Shown here: one piece after another, positions 1-7,948 of the stretch
How positions within the stretch are numbered: the stretch's first letter is position 1
Layout: each line of letters starts with the position of its first letter
Origin: Cobetia sp. L2A1
Lineage (GTDB): Bacteria; Pseudomonadota; Gammaproteobacteria; Pseudomonadales; Halomonadaceae
DNA: 64,000 bases
Reading direction: 5' to 3'
Assembly: GCF_009796845.1 (NCBI RefSeq)
Contig: NZ_CP047025.1
Span: 372,001 to 436,000, forward strand
Translations under genes and position numbers: made by a program
The notes under the pieces: model-generated
Told to the model about the DNA's origin: nothing
Databases searched by the model: none
What the model saw: only the letters and a program-made list of their open reading frames with translations

Positions 1-2293
1 TGTTGGAGATCGTCGCGGTCGGCGCGATCGCCATCACGTTGGAGTTACGCATGCCCTGGCTGCGAACCTTCTCACGGATGTAGTTCCAGTCCTGCGTCTG
101 GCTCTCGTCCATCTCGATGTAGGCTTCGCCACGCTCCTGCTTGAGCTTCTCGATGGAATCGATCGGCAGAATGCCCTGGCTCCACAGTGAACCCTCGAAG
201 CTCTCGTAACGACCACGTTCCGCTGCCAGATCACTGGAAGCTTCGATGGCGTGATAGCTGACCAGTTCCATCGATTCATCAGCGAAGGTCACGGCCGCTT
301 CAGAGGCATAGGCGATCGACTGTGCGTAGAGCGCATCCTGGAAGCCCATGATGCCCAGGCCCACCGGGCGGTGACGCATGTTGGAACGACGCGCCTGCGG
401 CACGGCGTAGTAGTTGATGTCGATGACGTTATCGAGCATGCGCACTGCCGTTCGAATCGACTTCTTCAGCTTGTCGCCGTCCAGCTTGCCGTCAATGACG
501 TGCTGGGCCAGGTTGATTGAACCCAGGTTGCAGACCGCGATCTCTTCCTCAGACGTGTTGAGGGTGATCTCGGTGCACAGGTTGGACGAGTGAACGACAC
601 CGGCGTGCTGTTGCGGGCTACGGATGTTGCACGGATCCTTGAATGTGATCCACGGATGGCCGGTCTCGAACAGCATGGAGAGCATCTTGCGCCACAGATC
701 ACGTGCCTTGACGCGCTTGAACAGCTTCATCTGACCGACGCGGGTCATCTCCTCGTACTGCTCATAGCGGGTCTGGAAGGCCGCGCCGTAGAGGTCGTGG
801 AGGTCTGGGCAGTCGGAGGGAGAGAACAGCGTCCAGTCGGTGTCATCGAAGACACGCTTCATGAACAGATCCGGCACCCAGTTGGCCGTGTTCATGTCAT
901 GGGTACGACGGCGGTCATCGCCGGTGTTCTTGCGCAGGTCGAGGAATTCCTCGACGTCCATGTGCCAGGTTTCCAGATAGGCACAGACGGCGCCCTTGCG
1001 CTTGCCACCCTGATTGACGGCCACGGCAGTGTCGTTGACCACTTTCAGGAAGGGAACGACGCCCTGAGACTTGCCGTTGGTGCCCTTGATGTAAGAGCCC
1101 AGCGCACGCACCGGTGTCCAGTCATTGCCGAGGCCGCCGGCCCATTTGGAGAGCATGGCGTTGTCGCGGATGGCGCCGTAGATGCCATCGAGAGCATCCG
1201 GCACGGTGGTCAGGTAGCAGCTGGACAGCTGGCTACGACGCGTCCCGGCGTTGAACAGTGTCGGGGTAGAAGCCATGTAGTCGAAGCTGGAGAGCAGCTC
1301 GTAGAACTCGATGGCACGGCCTTCGCGGTCTTCCTCGTTCAGGGACAGGCCCATCGCGACACGCATGAACATGACCTGCGGCAGTTCATAGCGCACGTCG
1401 TTCTGGTGCAGGAAGTAACGGTCATACAGGGTCTGCAGGCCGAGATAGGTGAACTGATTGTCACGCGAATGATCAATGGCCGCGCCGAGGCGCTCCAGAT
1501 CATAGTCGGCCAGACGCACGTCCAGCTGATCGAAGGCGATGCCGCTCTCGATGTAGGCCTTGAAGGCGACCGGGTAGTGCTCTTTCATCTCACCGAAGGT
1601 TGCCTCGTCAGCCACCTTGAGGAAGCTAAGTGCTTCACGGCGCAGGTTGTCCTGCAGCAGGCGGGCGGTGACGTAGGTGTAGTTCGGATCCTTCTCGACC
1701 AGCGTACGCGCGGTCATCATCAGCGCAGTGGACACACCATCAATCGGCACGCCGTCGTACAGATTCTTCAGAGAGTCATCAACGATCTTCTGGGCATCGA
1801 CGTTGGACAGCTCAGCACAGGCATCAAAGACCAGCGTCTCGATACGGCCGAGGTCCAACGGACGCACGGTGCCGTCGAGATGGGTGACATTGATGGTCGG
1901 ATGCGGCTTGGCGATGCCGTCGTTCTGCGCGCTGCGGGCCCGAGCGTGCTCATCGCGATACAGGACGTAGGCACGGGCTGCCTTGTGCTCGCCAGAACGC
2001 ATCAATGCCAGCTCAACCTGGTCTTGAATGTCTTCGATGTGCAGTGTGCCACCATCAGGCATGCGGCGCTGGAAGGCGTCAGTGATCTGGCTGGTCAGCT
2101 GCTGGATCATGTCGCGAATGCGCGAGCTGGACTCGACTTGATCGCCTTCCACGGCGATGAATGCCTTGGAGAGCGCGACGGAGATCTTGCTGGCGTCAAA
2201 GGCCGCAACATCGCCGGTGCGCTTGATGACGCGCAGGCGCTGGGGTGCAGTTAGATCGACTGCTGCCTGATCGGTGCTGGTAGTGGTGTCCAT
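1..2293 (-). CDS. nrdA: Ribonucleoside-diphosphate reductase, alpha subunit (partial, C terminus off the left edge)
   Basis: Class Ia ribonucleotide reductase large subunit; with the NrdB radical subunit it reduces ribonucleoside diphosphates to deoxyribonucleotides in the cytoplasm. The frame starts at an ATG at 2293 (MDTTTSTDQAAVDL) and is still open at position 1, giving 764 codons; the C-terminal redox cysteines and nrdB should lie outside. The N terminus shows an ATP-cone (RVIKRTGDVAAFD, then HIEDIQDQVELALM), probably followed by a second cone-like segment (TVRPLDLGRIETLVFDA), as in the long Pseudomonas-type NrdA. Catalytic-core motifs are clear: STPTLFNAG, SQLSSC, SSNLCTEI and AVCNLGS. 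Its upstream region carries NrdR-box and DnaA-box matches. A long open frame on the opposite strand is a shadow of this gene. Confidence 0.97.
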   Translation of the reverse strand, partial: MDTTTSTDQAAVDLTAPQRLRVIKRTGDVAAFDASKISVALSKAFIAVEGDQVESSSRIRDMIQQLTSQITDAFQRRMPDGGTLHIEDIQDQVELALMRSGEHKAARAYVLYRDEHARARSAQNDGIAKPHPTINVTHLDGTVRPLDLGRIETLVFDACAELSNVDAQKIVDDSLKNLYDGVPIDGVSTALMMTARTLVEKDPNYTYVTARLLQDNLRREALSFLKVADEATFGEMKEHYPVAFKAYIESGIAFDQLDVRLADYDLERLGAAIDHSRDNQFTYLGLQTLYDRYFLHQNDVRYELPQVMFMRVAMGLSLNEEDREGRAIEFYELLSSFDYMASTPTLFNAGTRRSQLSSCYLTTVPDALDGIYGAIRDNAMLSKWAGGLGNDWTPVRALGSYIKGTNGKSQGVVPFLKVVNDTAVAVNQGGKRKGAVCAYLETWHMDVEEFLDLRKNTGDDRRRTHDMNTANWVPDLFMKRVFDDTDWTLFSPSDCPDLHDLYGAAFQTRYEQYEEMTRVGQMKLFKRVKARDLWRKMLSMLFETGHPWITFKDPCNIRSPQQHAGVVHSSNLCTEITLNTSEEEIAVCNLGSINLAQHVIDGKLDGDKLKKSIRTAVRMLDNVIDINYYAVPQARRSNMRHRPVGLGIMGFQDALYAQSIAYASEAAVTFADESMELVSYHAIEASSDLAAERGRYESFEGSLWSQGILPIDSIEKLKQERGEAYIEMDESQTQDWNYIREKVRSQGMRNSNVMAIAPTATISN

Positions 2294-2516
2294 GACGCCT
2301 TCCTGTCGTATTAGGCTTTGCGAGGCGAAAATATCATCGTGCCTCGCAAACGGCCAAGTAGTGTGTTGTCTCTGCCCTGAATCGACCGCTTGGGCCTGGG
2401 ACTTACCGCTGATAGTGGACCCGGAGGCACATTGCTCGGCGATATTTCATGCGCTGTTTAGTGCTTTCGGGTCTTGACAATTGTCGGCGTAGCCTGTGGG
2501 CGCTGACGTCGCCAAA

Positions 2517-2563
2517 ACCCTACATATGGGGTGTTATCTGAATTTGGACACAAGATAGTGTTG
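2517..2563 (-). promoter_or_regulatory. Pair of NrdR-box-like operators upstream of nrdA
   Basis: Two 16-mers, ACCCTACATATGGGGT (2517-2532) and ACACAAGATAGTGTTG (2548-2563), each match 12 of 16 positions of the NrdR box consensus ACACWATATATWGTGT. Their starts are 31 bp apart, the three-helical-turn spacing typical of NrdR box pairs. They lie about 220 bp before the nrdA start. NrdR would repress nrdA when (d)ATP is ample. Inference from motif and spacing only. Confidence 0.65.
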
Positions 2564-2579
2564 TTTGTGGGGACGTGCA

Positions 2580-2599
2580 AGTGGATAACTTGTGGGTAA
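2580..2599. promoter_or_regulatory. Two near-consensus DnaA boxes upstream of nrdA
   Basis: AGTGGATAA (2580-2588) and TGTGGGTAA (2591-2599) each differ at one position from the DnaA box TGTGGATAA and lie in the same orientation 11 bp apart, directly beside the NrdR-box pair. In E. coli the nrdAB promoter is also bound by DnaA, which links dNTP supply to replication initiation. Confidence 0.5.
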
Positions 2600-2817
2600 C
2601 ATGTGGTTGAAAATCCGGTCCCGTGGACAGGCGATGTCAAGACATTGAGTGTTAAATTTTATGCGCTTCATCAATCCACCTAGCGTCTGCTCCGCTGGCG
2701 CGTAAACGCGCAAATTGGCGTATCATTCGTGACAAATCACCCTGAAAAGGTTACGACGTGGCACAGGACAGTAACTGCTTGTGAGTTCCTGCCACGCGAC
2801 CCAACGATGCGGATGGA

Positions 2818-3528
2818 ATGCCCTTGGATACCAATGCGCAAGAACACGTACTGATTGTCGAAGATGACGAGCGTCTAGCAACACTGACGCGTGAGTATCT
2901 CGAAGCGAATAATTTTCGTGTCAGTGTTGAACATGACGGCGGACGGGCAGTCGACCTGATCATCAGTCTGCGCCCTGACCTCGTGATTCTCGACCTGATG
3001 CTGCCGGGCGAGGATGGGCTCTCCATCTGTCGCCGTGTTCGTCCGCAGTTCTCGGGTCCGATCCTGATGCTGACCGCGCGTACTGATGATATGGATCAGG
3101 TACTGGGGCTTGAGATGGGTGCTGATGATTATGTGCCCAAGCCCGTTCAGCCTCGTGTGCTGCTGGCGCGCATGCGCGCACTGCTGCGTCGTGCCGATGG
3201 TCCGGAAGCATCAGCAGGCGAGACCCGTCTGGTGTTCAATGATCTGGAAATCGACAACGCGACGCGTGAGGCGTGGCTGTCACGTGAGCGTATCGAGCTG
3301 ACCAGCGCCGAATTCGATCTGCTGTGGCTGCTGTCATCCAATGCGGGTCGTGTACTGACGCGAGAAGAAATCTTCTCAGCGCTACGCGGCATCAAGTATG
3401 ACGGCCAGGATCGCTCCATCGACGTGCGAGTCTCGCGTATTCGGCCGAAGATTGGCGATGACCCCAATCATCCTGTGCGGATCAAGACGGTGCGTAGCAA
3501 GGGATACCTGTTCGTCAAGGATCTCTGA
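2818..3528 (+). CDS. rstA: OmpR-family response regulator, RstA-like
   Basis: Cytoplasmic DNA-binding response regulator of 236 residues. The receiver domain (about residues 10-122) has the acidic pair VEDD, phospho-acceptor Asp59 in VILDLMLPG, Thr in LTAR and a Lys in YVPKP. A winged-helix OmpR-type domain follows (about 135-235, with RSIDVRVSRIRPKIGDD and TVRSKGYLF). The stretch GADDYVPKPVQPRVLLARMR resembles E. coli RstA closely. It lies 3 bp before the sensor kinase gene, so the two form one operon. No strong ribosome binding site is visible; the ATG at 2818 is chosen because it just precedes the conserved receiver domain. The signal sensed is unknown; the RstA name rests on similarity. 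Confidence 0.9.
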   Translation: MPLDTNAQEHVLIVEDDERLATLTREYLEANNFRVSVEHDGGRAVDLIISLRPDLVILDLMLPGEDGLSICRRVRPQFSGPILMLTARTDDMDQVLGLEMGADDYVPKPVQPRVLLARMRALLRRADGPEASAGETRLVFNDLEIDNATREAWLSRERIELTSAEFDLLWLLSSNAGRVLTREEIFSALRGIKYDGQDRSIDVRVSRIRPKIGDDPNHPVRIKTVRSKGYLFVKDL

Positions 3529-3531
3529 GTT

Positions 3532-5193
3532 ATGCGGCGTGCCCTGTCCGACAGCATTTTCCTGCGCGTCTACATGGCGTTGCTCCTGGCGCTGGTATTG
3601 ACGTTAGGGGTTGCACTGGGTGGCTTCCAGCTGACCAACATGGTTCGGCTAGAGGCCTACCAGACTCATCTGGGTGCAGCACCGATGACGCTGCTGACTC
3701 AGCAGGTATCTACTACGCCTGAGGCGGAGCGGGGTGAGTTTCTCGCTCGTCTCTCCGGCGTGTTGGACGCGCGTCTTTTACTGGCACCTGCCGAGGTCTT
3801 TGATCTTGGCTGGTGGGAGCAACGACGCCTTGACGCTGGGCGGCCACTGGTCAGAGCGCATGCTGATACGGGCTGGCAGTTGTTGATGCAGGTGCCGGGC
3901 GAGCATCAAGTGCTGGAGCTTCGGCTGCTACATCTGGCCGAGCGTCAGTTGCGCGGCCTGATGGACTTGCTCCGCGATGCGTTACTCCCGCTAGCGCCTG
4001 AGCAACGTGCCGATATGCTGGCGGAGTTGCAGCAGGTCTCTGGCCTATCGTTTGCGCAGCTTCCGGATGTGCCAGACACCCTTGATGCCCAGCAGACCAG
4101 TCGTATCAATGCTGGTCGGGTAGTGCTCAATGTCGCCAACCATGGCCGGGCGATGGCACTTTATGCACGGCTGGGGAGCCAGACGCTGATTAAGGTCGGG
4201 CCGCTGCGTGGTTTCGAGACCACGCCTCCCGCGCTGATCGCGGCGATGGTGCTGGCCGTCATTACCTTGTTGGGGGGCGTCATCTATCTCGTCGTGAGAT
4301 CGCTTGAAGCGCGTCTGACACGTTTGGAGAAGGCAGCGACACGCATCGCCGGGGGGTATCTCGATACGCGGGTACGTATTGAGTCCAATGACTTCCTGGG
4401 CCGACTTGGCATGGCCTTCAATGGCATGGCAGAGCGTGTGCAGGGGCTGTTGGGGGCTCAGCAAGACATGATTCGCGCTGTCTCTCATGAGTTGCGTACG
4501 CCGGTGGCGCGCATCCGCTTTGCGCTGCAGATGATCGAAGACATGGTCGACGACGACTTCGTGCTTCGACAGATAAAGGGTGCCGACGGTGACATCGAGG
4601 AGCTCGACAAGCTGATCGACGAGATTCTGACCTATGCGCGTCTCAACAATGCGGCAGGCATTCAGCTCAACATGACCCTGGTGGATTGCCGTGAGGTGGC
4701 AGAGCAGGTATGCGAGACACTGGCTCCACTGCATCCAGAGCTCTTGTTGAGTATTGAAGGTGAGTCATTCGAGGTAGAGGCGGAGGCACGCTATTTACAG
4801 CGAGCATTACAGAACCTTGTCTCCAATGCCTGCCGCCATGCTGATTCTCGTGTATTGGTGCGCATCACGAGTGACCCGCAAGTGATACGTCTCGATGTTG
4901 AAGATGACGGACCAGGTGTGGCCGAAGATGATCGCAAGAAGGTCTTCAAGCCCTTTGCGCGTTTGGATGATTCACGTACACGTGCCTCGGGTGGCTACGG
5001 CCTTGGGCTATCCATCGTTCAGAAAATCATGCACTCACACGGCGGCAGTGTCGTGGTAGATCACGGCAAGACGCTCAAGGGCGCGTGCTTCAGCCTGTTG
5101 TTGCCGCGCAAGTCGGGTAAGTTGGGGCGCGAGATGCCAGTAGTGCTCCCGCCGGTTCTACCCACCTTGGCTGATATAAAGGAGGACGCATGA
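3532..5193 (+). CDS. rstB: Sensor histidine kinase, RstB-like
   Basis: Inner-membrane histidine kinase of 553 residues, partner of the preceding regulator. First membrane segment about residues 9-31, a periplasmic region of roughly 200 residues, second segment about 232-254, then a HAMP linker (ARLTRLEKAATRIAGGYLD). The H-box VSHELRTPVARIRF places the phosphorylated histidine at residue 319. The ATPase part shows an N-box (LQNLVSNACRHAD), G1 (VEDDGPGV) and G2 (GGYGLGLSIV). It is longer than E. coli RstB (433 residues), mostly in the periplasmic part and the C-terminal tail. The stop overlaps the next gene's start by 4 bp, indicating coupled translation. Confidence 0.92.
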   Translation: MRRALSDSIFLRVYMALLLALVLTLGVALGGFQLTNMVRLEAYQTHLGAAPMTLLTQQVSTTPEAERGEFLARLSGVLDARLLLAPAEVFDLGWWEQRRLDAGRPLVRAHADTGWQLLMQVPGEHQVLELRLLHLAERQLRGLMDLLRDALLPLAPEQRADMLAELQQVSGLSFAQLPDVPDTLDAQQTSRINAGRVVLNVANHGRAMALYARLGSQTLIKVGPLRGFETTPPALIAAMVLAVITLLGGVIYLVVRSLEARLTRLEKAATRIAGGYLDTRVRIESNDFLGRLGMAFNGMAERVQGLLGAQQDMIRAVSHELRTPVARIRFALQMIEDMVDDDFVLRQIKGADGDIEELDKLIDEILTYARLNNAAGIQLNMTLVDCREVAEQVCETLAPLHPELLLSIEGESFEVEAEARYLQRALQNLVSNACRHADSRVLVRITSDPQVIRLDVEDDGPGVAEDDRKKVFKPFARLDDSRTRASGGYGLGLSIVQKIMHSHGGSVVVDHGKTLKGACFSLLLPRKSGKLGREMPVVLPPVLPTLADIKEDA

Positions 5194-5648
5194 TGGACGC
5201 CTCAGTCCCGACGGCACGTTTGCATCCCGAGTTGATCGGTTCATGGCAGCTGCAACGTTTCTGGTATGCCTGGCCGGATGGCAAGGAACTTGAGCCCCTC
5301 GGCGCCTGCAAGGGGCAGCTGCATTACCTTGCCAATGGTTACATGAGCGTGCAGTTGGTGTCCTGTGAACGTCAGTCACTGGGTACCGCGCCGTCCGATG
5401 ATCAGTTGGTAACAGCGTTCCGCAAGGGGTTTGCCTACTGCGGCCGTTGGCACTGGGATGCCGAAAGGGAAGAGGTTTGCCATCAGTTGTCGCTGGCGAC
5501 TATCGCGGATTGGGATGATGTGACGCTCAATCGACGTGTCAGCTTCAAGGACGGCAGCCTGTTCCTGGGTACCGATGCCCCGAACCTTCAGCTGCCTGAA
5601 GGCGGCTTCCTGACCCGGTTGCAGTGGCAGCGATTACCGGGTCATTGA
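5190..5648 (+). CDS. Lipocalin-like domain protein
   Basis: 152-residue protein resembling the bacterial lipocalin-like domain family (LIGSWQLQRFWYAWPDGK near the N terminus, then a glycine-rich turn and LANGYMSVQL, the usual family opening). No signal peptide or membrane segment is visible, so it is probably cytoplasmic. Its function is unknown; the family fold suggests binding of a small ligand. It overlaps the end of the kinase gene by 4 bp (ATGATGGAC), so it is the third gene of the rstAB-like operon, and a ribosome binding site (AAGGAGG) lies just upstream. This coupling suggests a role tied to the signal or output of the two-component system, but that is inference. Confidence 0.75.
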   Translation: MMDASVPTARLHPELIGSWQLQRFWYAWPDGKELEPLGACKGQLHYLANGYMSVQLVSCERQSLGTAPSDDQLVTAFRKGFAYCGRWHWDAEREEVCHQLSLATIADWDDVTLNRRVSFKDGSLFLGTDAPNLQLPEGGFLTRLQWQRLPGH

Positions 5649-5864
5649 ATTCATTCACAAGAAGGCTTGACGTCAGGGTAGGTTGAGGTGCATAGTAGCG
5701 TCTGTTGGATAGCAAGACGCACCACTCAGTCGCCTGCGCAGTTCGGTTTCACGCCTTGAGCGCGCCGAAATGCCTCGCTGATTTGATGCATGGTTTTGCT
5801 TTGCCCACGCTCTTCGGGTAACGCCCGTTTAAATTAAACATGCTCATCAGAGAGGATATTTCTC

Positions 5865-6071
5865 ATGGCTACCGGTACAGTTAAGTGGTTCAACGACGCT
5901 AAAGGTTTTGGTTTCATCGCTCCGGCTGACGGCGGTGACGACCTGTTCGTTCACTTCTCCGAAGTTCAAGCAGATGGCTTCAAGACTTTGCAGGACGGCC
6001 AACAGGTCTCCTTCGACGTCACCCAAGGCCAGAAAGGCCTGCAGGCAGCCAACGTCAAGGCTGTCGACTGA
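5865..6071 (+). CDS. Cold-shock protein, CspA family
   Basis: 68-residue single-domain cold-shock protein that binds single-stranded RNA and DNA. RNP1 (KGFGFI) and RNP2 (LFVHF) are intact, and the whole length is typical of the family ([18 protein letters not shown] at the start). The ATG at 5865 follows an AGAGGATA ribosome binding site and a leader of up to 216 bp containing no other gene, which may act as an RNA thermosensor as in other csp genes; I see no specific cold-box match. A strong terminator follows at 6115. Which csp paralogue it is, and whether it is cold-induced, cannot be told. Confidence 0.96.
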   Translation: MATGTVKWFNDAKGFGFIAPADGGDDLFVHFSEVQADGFKTLQDGQQVSFDVTQGQKGLQAANVKAVD

Positions 6072-6114
6072 TTATCACTCAATGCGGAGTTCTCTCCGTG
6101 TGAGATGATAGATG

Positions 6115-6151
6115 TCAAAACCGCCCCAGCTTATGCTGGGGCGGTTTTTTT
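6115..6151 (+). terminator. Rho-independent terminator of the cold-shock gene
   Basis: Perfect 10-bp stem CCGCCCCAGC (6121-6130) / GCTGGGGCGG (6135-6144) with a TTAT loop, followed by seven T residues and preceded by AAAA. Confidence 0.95.
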
Positions 6152-6215
6152 GTGTCTATTGAAAAAGACTCCTGGTAAATGGGTTGGAGTAGCATCATGC
6201 CGTCTAGCGGACATC

Positions 6216-6263
6216 AAAAAGCCCGCCATGCCACGTAGTCATTACGGGCATGGCGGGCTTTTT
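6216..6263. terminator. Bidirectional terminator between csp and metR
   Basis: 12-bp stem GCCCGCCATGCC (6221-6232) / GGCATGGCGGGC (6247-6258), flanked by AAAAA on the left and TTTTT on the right. It can end metR transcripts on the minus strand and read-through from csp on the plus strand. Confidence 0.9.
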
Positions 6264-6298
6264 CAGAACGGTTGATTTTGATCTCGACCTGCAAGGTA

Positions 6299-7210
6299 TC
6301 AGGCAGGCTTCACGCCGTTAAGCACCTCGAAGGAGGTCTCGCGGGCAGTACGCAGAAAGTCATCCATCCACGGGGTACCTAGTAGATCTTCTCTGACAGC
6401 GGCATAGAGCGTTGCCCAGATACCATCACCCAGCGATAGCCCTCGTACGTAGTCACGCGACAGATATTCGGTCAGTGCCCAGTTGGGCAGCGCCGTGACA
6501 CCACGACCGCTGGCGACGAGTTGCATCATCATTACGGTCATCTCGGCGGTGCGTATCTCGCGCGGAGAAACGTTGGCGGGTTCCAGGAACTGGGTGAAGA
6601 CGTCGAGTCGGTCGTGCTCGACCGGGTAGATGATCAACACTTCATCGCGCAGGTCTTCAGGTGCAACATGCCCCTTGACCGCCAACGCATGCTGTCGGGC
6701 GACGGCCAGCATGACCTCGTAGCGGAATAGCGGGATGTAGCGAATGCCGGTCATTTCCACTGGGTCTGCAGTGATGACCAGGTCCAGCTGTTCGCGGCCC
6801 AGCGCATTCAGTGGTGCAAAGCTGTGGCCCGAAGGAATGTCGACTTCAATTTCTGGCCAATGGTCTCGAAAGCGATCCACAGTCGGCATCAGCCACTGGA
6901 AGCAGCTATGACATTCGATGGCCATATGCAGGCGGCCTTGCTCACTGCCGACCATGCGTGCGATATCACGCTCCGCCATGCGAAATTGCGGCAGAACTTG
7001 CTCTGCCAGTGATAGCAGTCGTTGACCTGCACGAGTGAATTCTACCGGCCGCGTCTTGCGTACGAACAGTAGTGTGCCGAGCCGTTCCTCAAGATCTTTC
7101 AGCTGATGCGAGAGAGCAGACTGGGTGAGGTGGATGCGCTCGGCAGCCTCGACCAGCGAGCCGGCGTCGCGTAAAGCCAGCAGAGTACGGAGATGGCGCA
7201 ATTCAAGCAT
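6299..7210 (-). CDS. metR: LysR-family transcriptional regulator MetR
   Basis: 303-residue LysR-type regulator. N-terminal winged helix-turn-helix at about residues 4-62 (GSLVEAAERIHLTQSALSHQ), then an effector-binding domain (about 90-295). The opening MLELRHLRTLLALRDAGS and overall length match MetR, which with homocysteine as co-effector activates metE and other methionine genes. The identification is supported by context: immediately divergent lies a recognisable but broken metE. The product looks intact even though its classic target is not, so it presumably still controls other methionine or one-carbon genes. A MetR-type palindrome overlaps its start region. Confidence 0.88.
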   Translation of the reverse strand: MLELRHLRTLLALRDAGSLVEAAERIHLTQSALSHQLKDLEERLGTLLFVRKTRPVEFTRAGQRLLSLAEQVLPQFRMAERDIARMVGSEQGRLHMAIECHSCFQWLMPTVDRFRDHWPEIEVDIPSGHSFAPLNALGREQLDLVITADPVEMTGIRYIPLFRYEVMLAVARQHALAVKGHVAPEDLRDEVLIIYPVEHDRLDVFTQFLEPANVSPREIRTAEMTVMMMQLVASGRGVTALPNWALTEYLSRDYVRGLSLGDGIWATLYAAVREDLLGTPWMDDFLRTARETSFEVLNGVKPA

Positions 7211-7212
7211 GA

Positions 7213-7225
7213 TGAGTGCAGCTCA
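7213..7225. promoter_or_regulatory. Putative MetR operator
   Basis: TGAGTGCAGCTCA is a near-perfect palindrome matching the MetR site TGAANNNNNTTCA except for one symmetrical change in each arm. It lies 3 bp upstream of the metR start and about 155 bp before the metE remnant, so autoregulation is the most likely role. Confidence 0.45.
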
Positions 7226-7378
7226 TGTTTATGATTGGATTAGTTAGTTTTATTCAATTTTTGGCGGAAGCGCGACTGAGGTCAATCGCTTAAGTGCATT
7301 AGTGCTGAAAAGGCGGACAAGGAAGCCATTCTGGACATGGATGATGCCGCCCAAGGCCGCTGCTGCTGGAGCACACCC

Positions 7379-7860
7379 ATGACACTGTCTCACACTCTTG
7401 GCTATCCGCGTATCGGTGCTGACCCTGAGCTCAAGAAAGCCGTCGAAGCTTATTGGAGAGGTGGTGCTGATCGCGACTTCGTTACCGTCGGCGACTTTGC
7501 TTGCTACGAACAGGTAGTGAATGTCACTACGCCAGGTCTGCTTCACGCTGTTGGAGCTTCTTGCTACGCGGGATGTCGAGTGGATATAGCTGGTTGAACC
7601 AGCTCTGGCGCAGGGCTTGCCAACCGAATGGCAGCAAGCCTATGAGCCTGCATGTCACCGGCTGCAATCTACCAGGGTGAAGCTGATGAGGGTGATGTAG
7701 GGAAGGTCTCTACAACGATATCGTGCACGACTAACGTGGTCCCGTGAGTGCCCTGTCTGCCTCTCTTGTAAGGCTAACTCGCAATTGTCTGATTCGGCAG
7801 GCCCACAAGGCGTGCGGGTCTTGGTAGACTTTCTACAAGACGCGCCAGGACGGTGTCGTC
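7379..7860 (+). pseudogene. metE: Decayed metE (cobalamin-independent methionine synthase)
   Basis: Remnant of a gene that normally encodes about 760 residues. From the ATG at 7379 it reads [20 protein letters not shown], the MetE N terminus, then jumps to [10 protein letters not shown] (normally about residue 55-65), then, in a shifted frame at about 7565-7690, to DVEWI*LVEPAL and LPTEWQQAYEPA, matching the MetE segment GVEWVQLDEPAL and what follows, with CAG apparently mutated to TAG. Degenerate matches to the C-terminal motifs YDIHS..NVP and GLKTR may persist to about 7860. Large internal deletions, a frameshift and a stop show it is non-functional. It lies divergent to metR, as intact metE usually does. 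Confidence 0.88.
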
Positions 7861-7948
7861 ATCTCCGCCTTCGAGTCCAGGCGTGGCGTACTCCGTTTCA
7901 AGGAGTCATGCGCTTCATTCTGCACTCAGGTACGCCCAGGGAGGGCTC

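Larger units (their letters stand above)
2294..2817. other. Intergenic region between nrdA and the rstA-like gene
   Basis: About 520 bp without a supportable gene, separating divergent nrdA and rstA-like genes. It holds the NrdR-like and DnaA-like sites listed separately. No other convincing structure was seen. Confidence 0.6.

Noticed and set aside
590..2254. 554-codon open frame antisense to nrdA
   Set aside because: Lies entirely over a clear nrdA coding frame; composition reflects the opposite strand.
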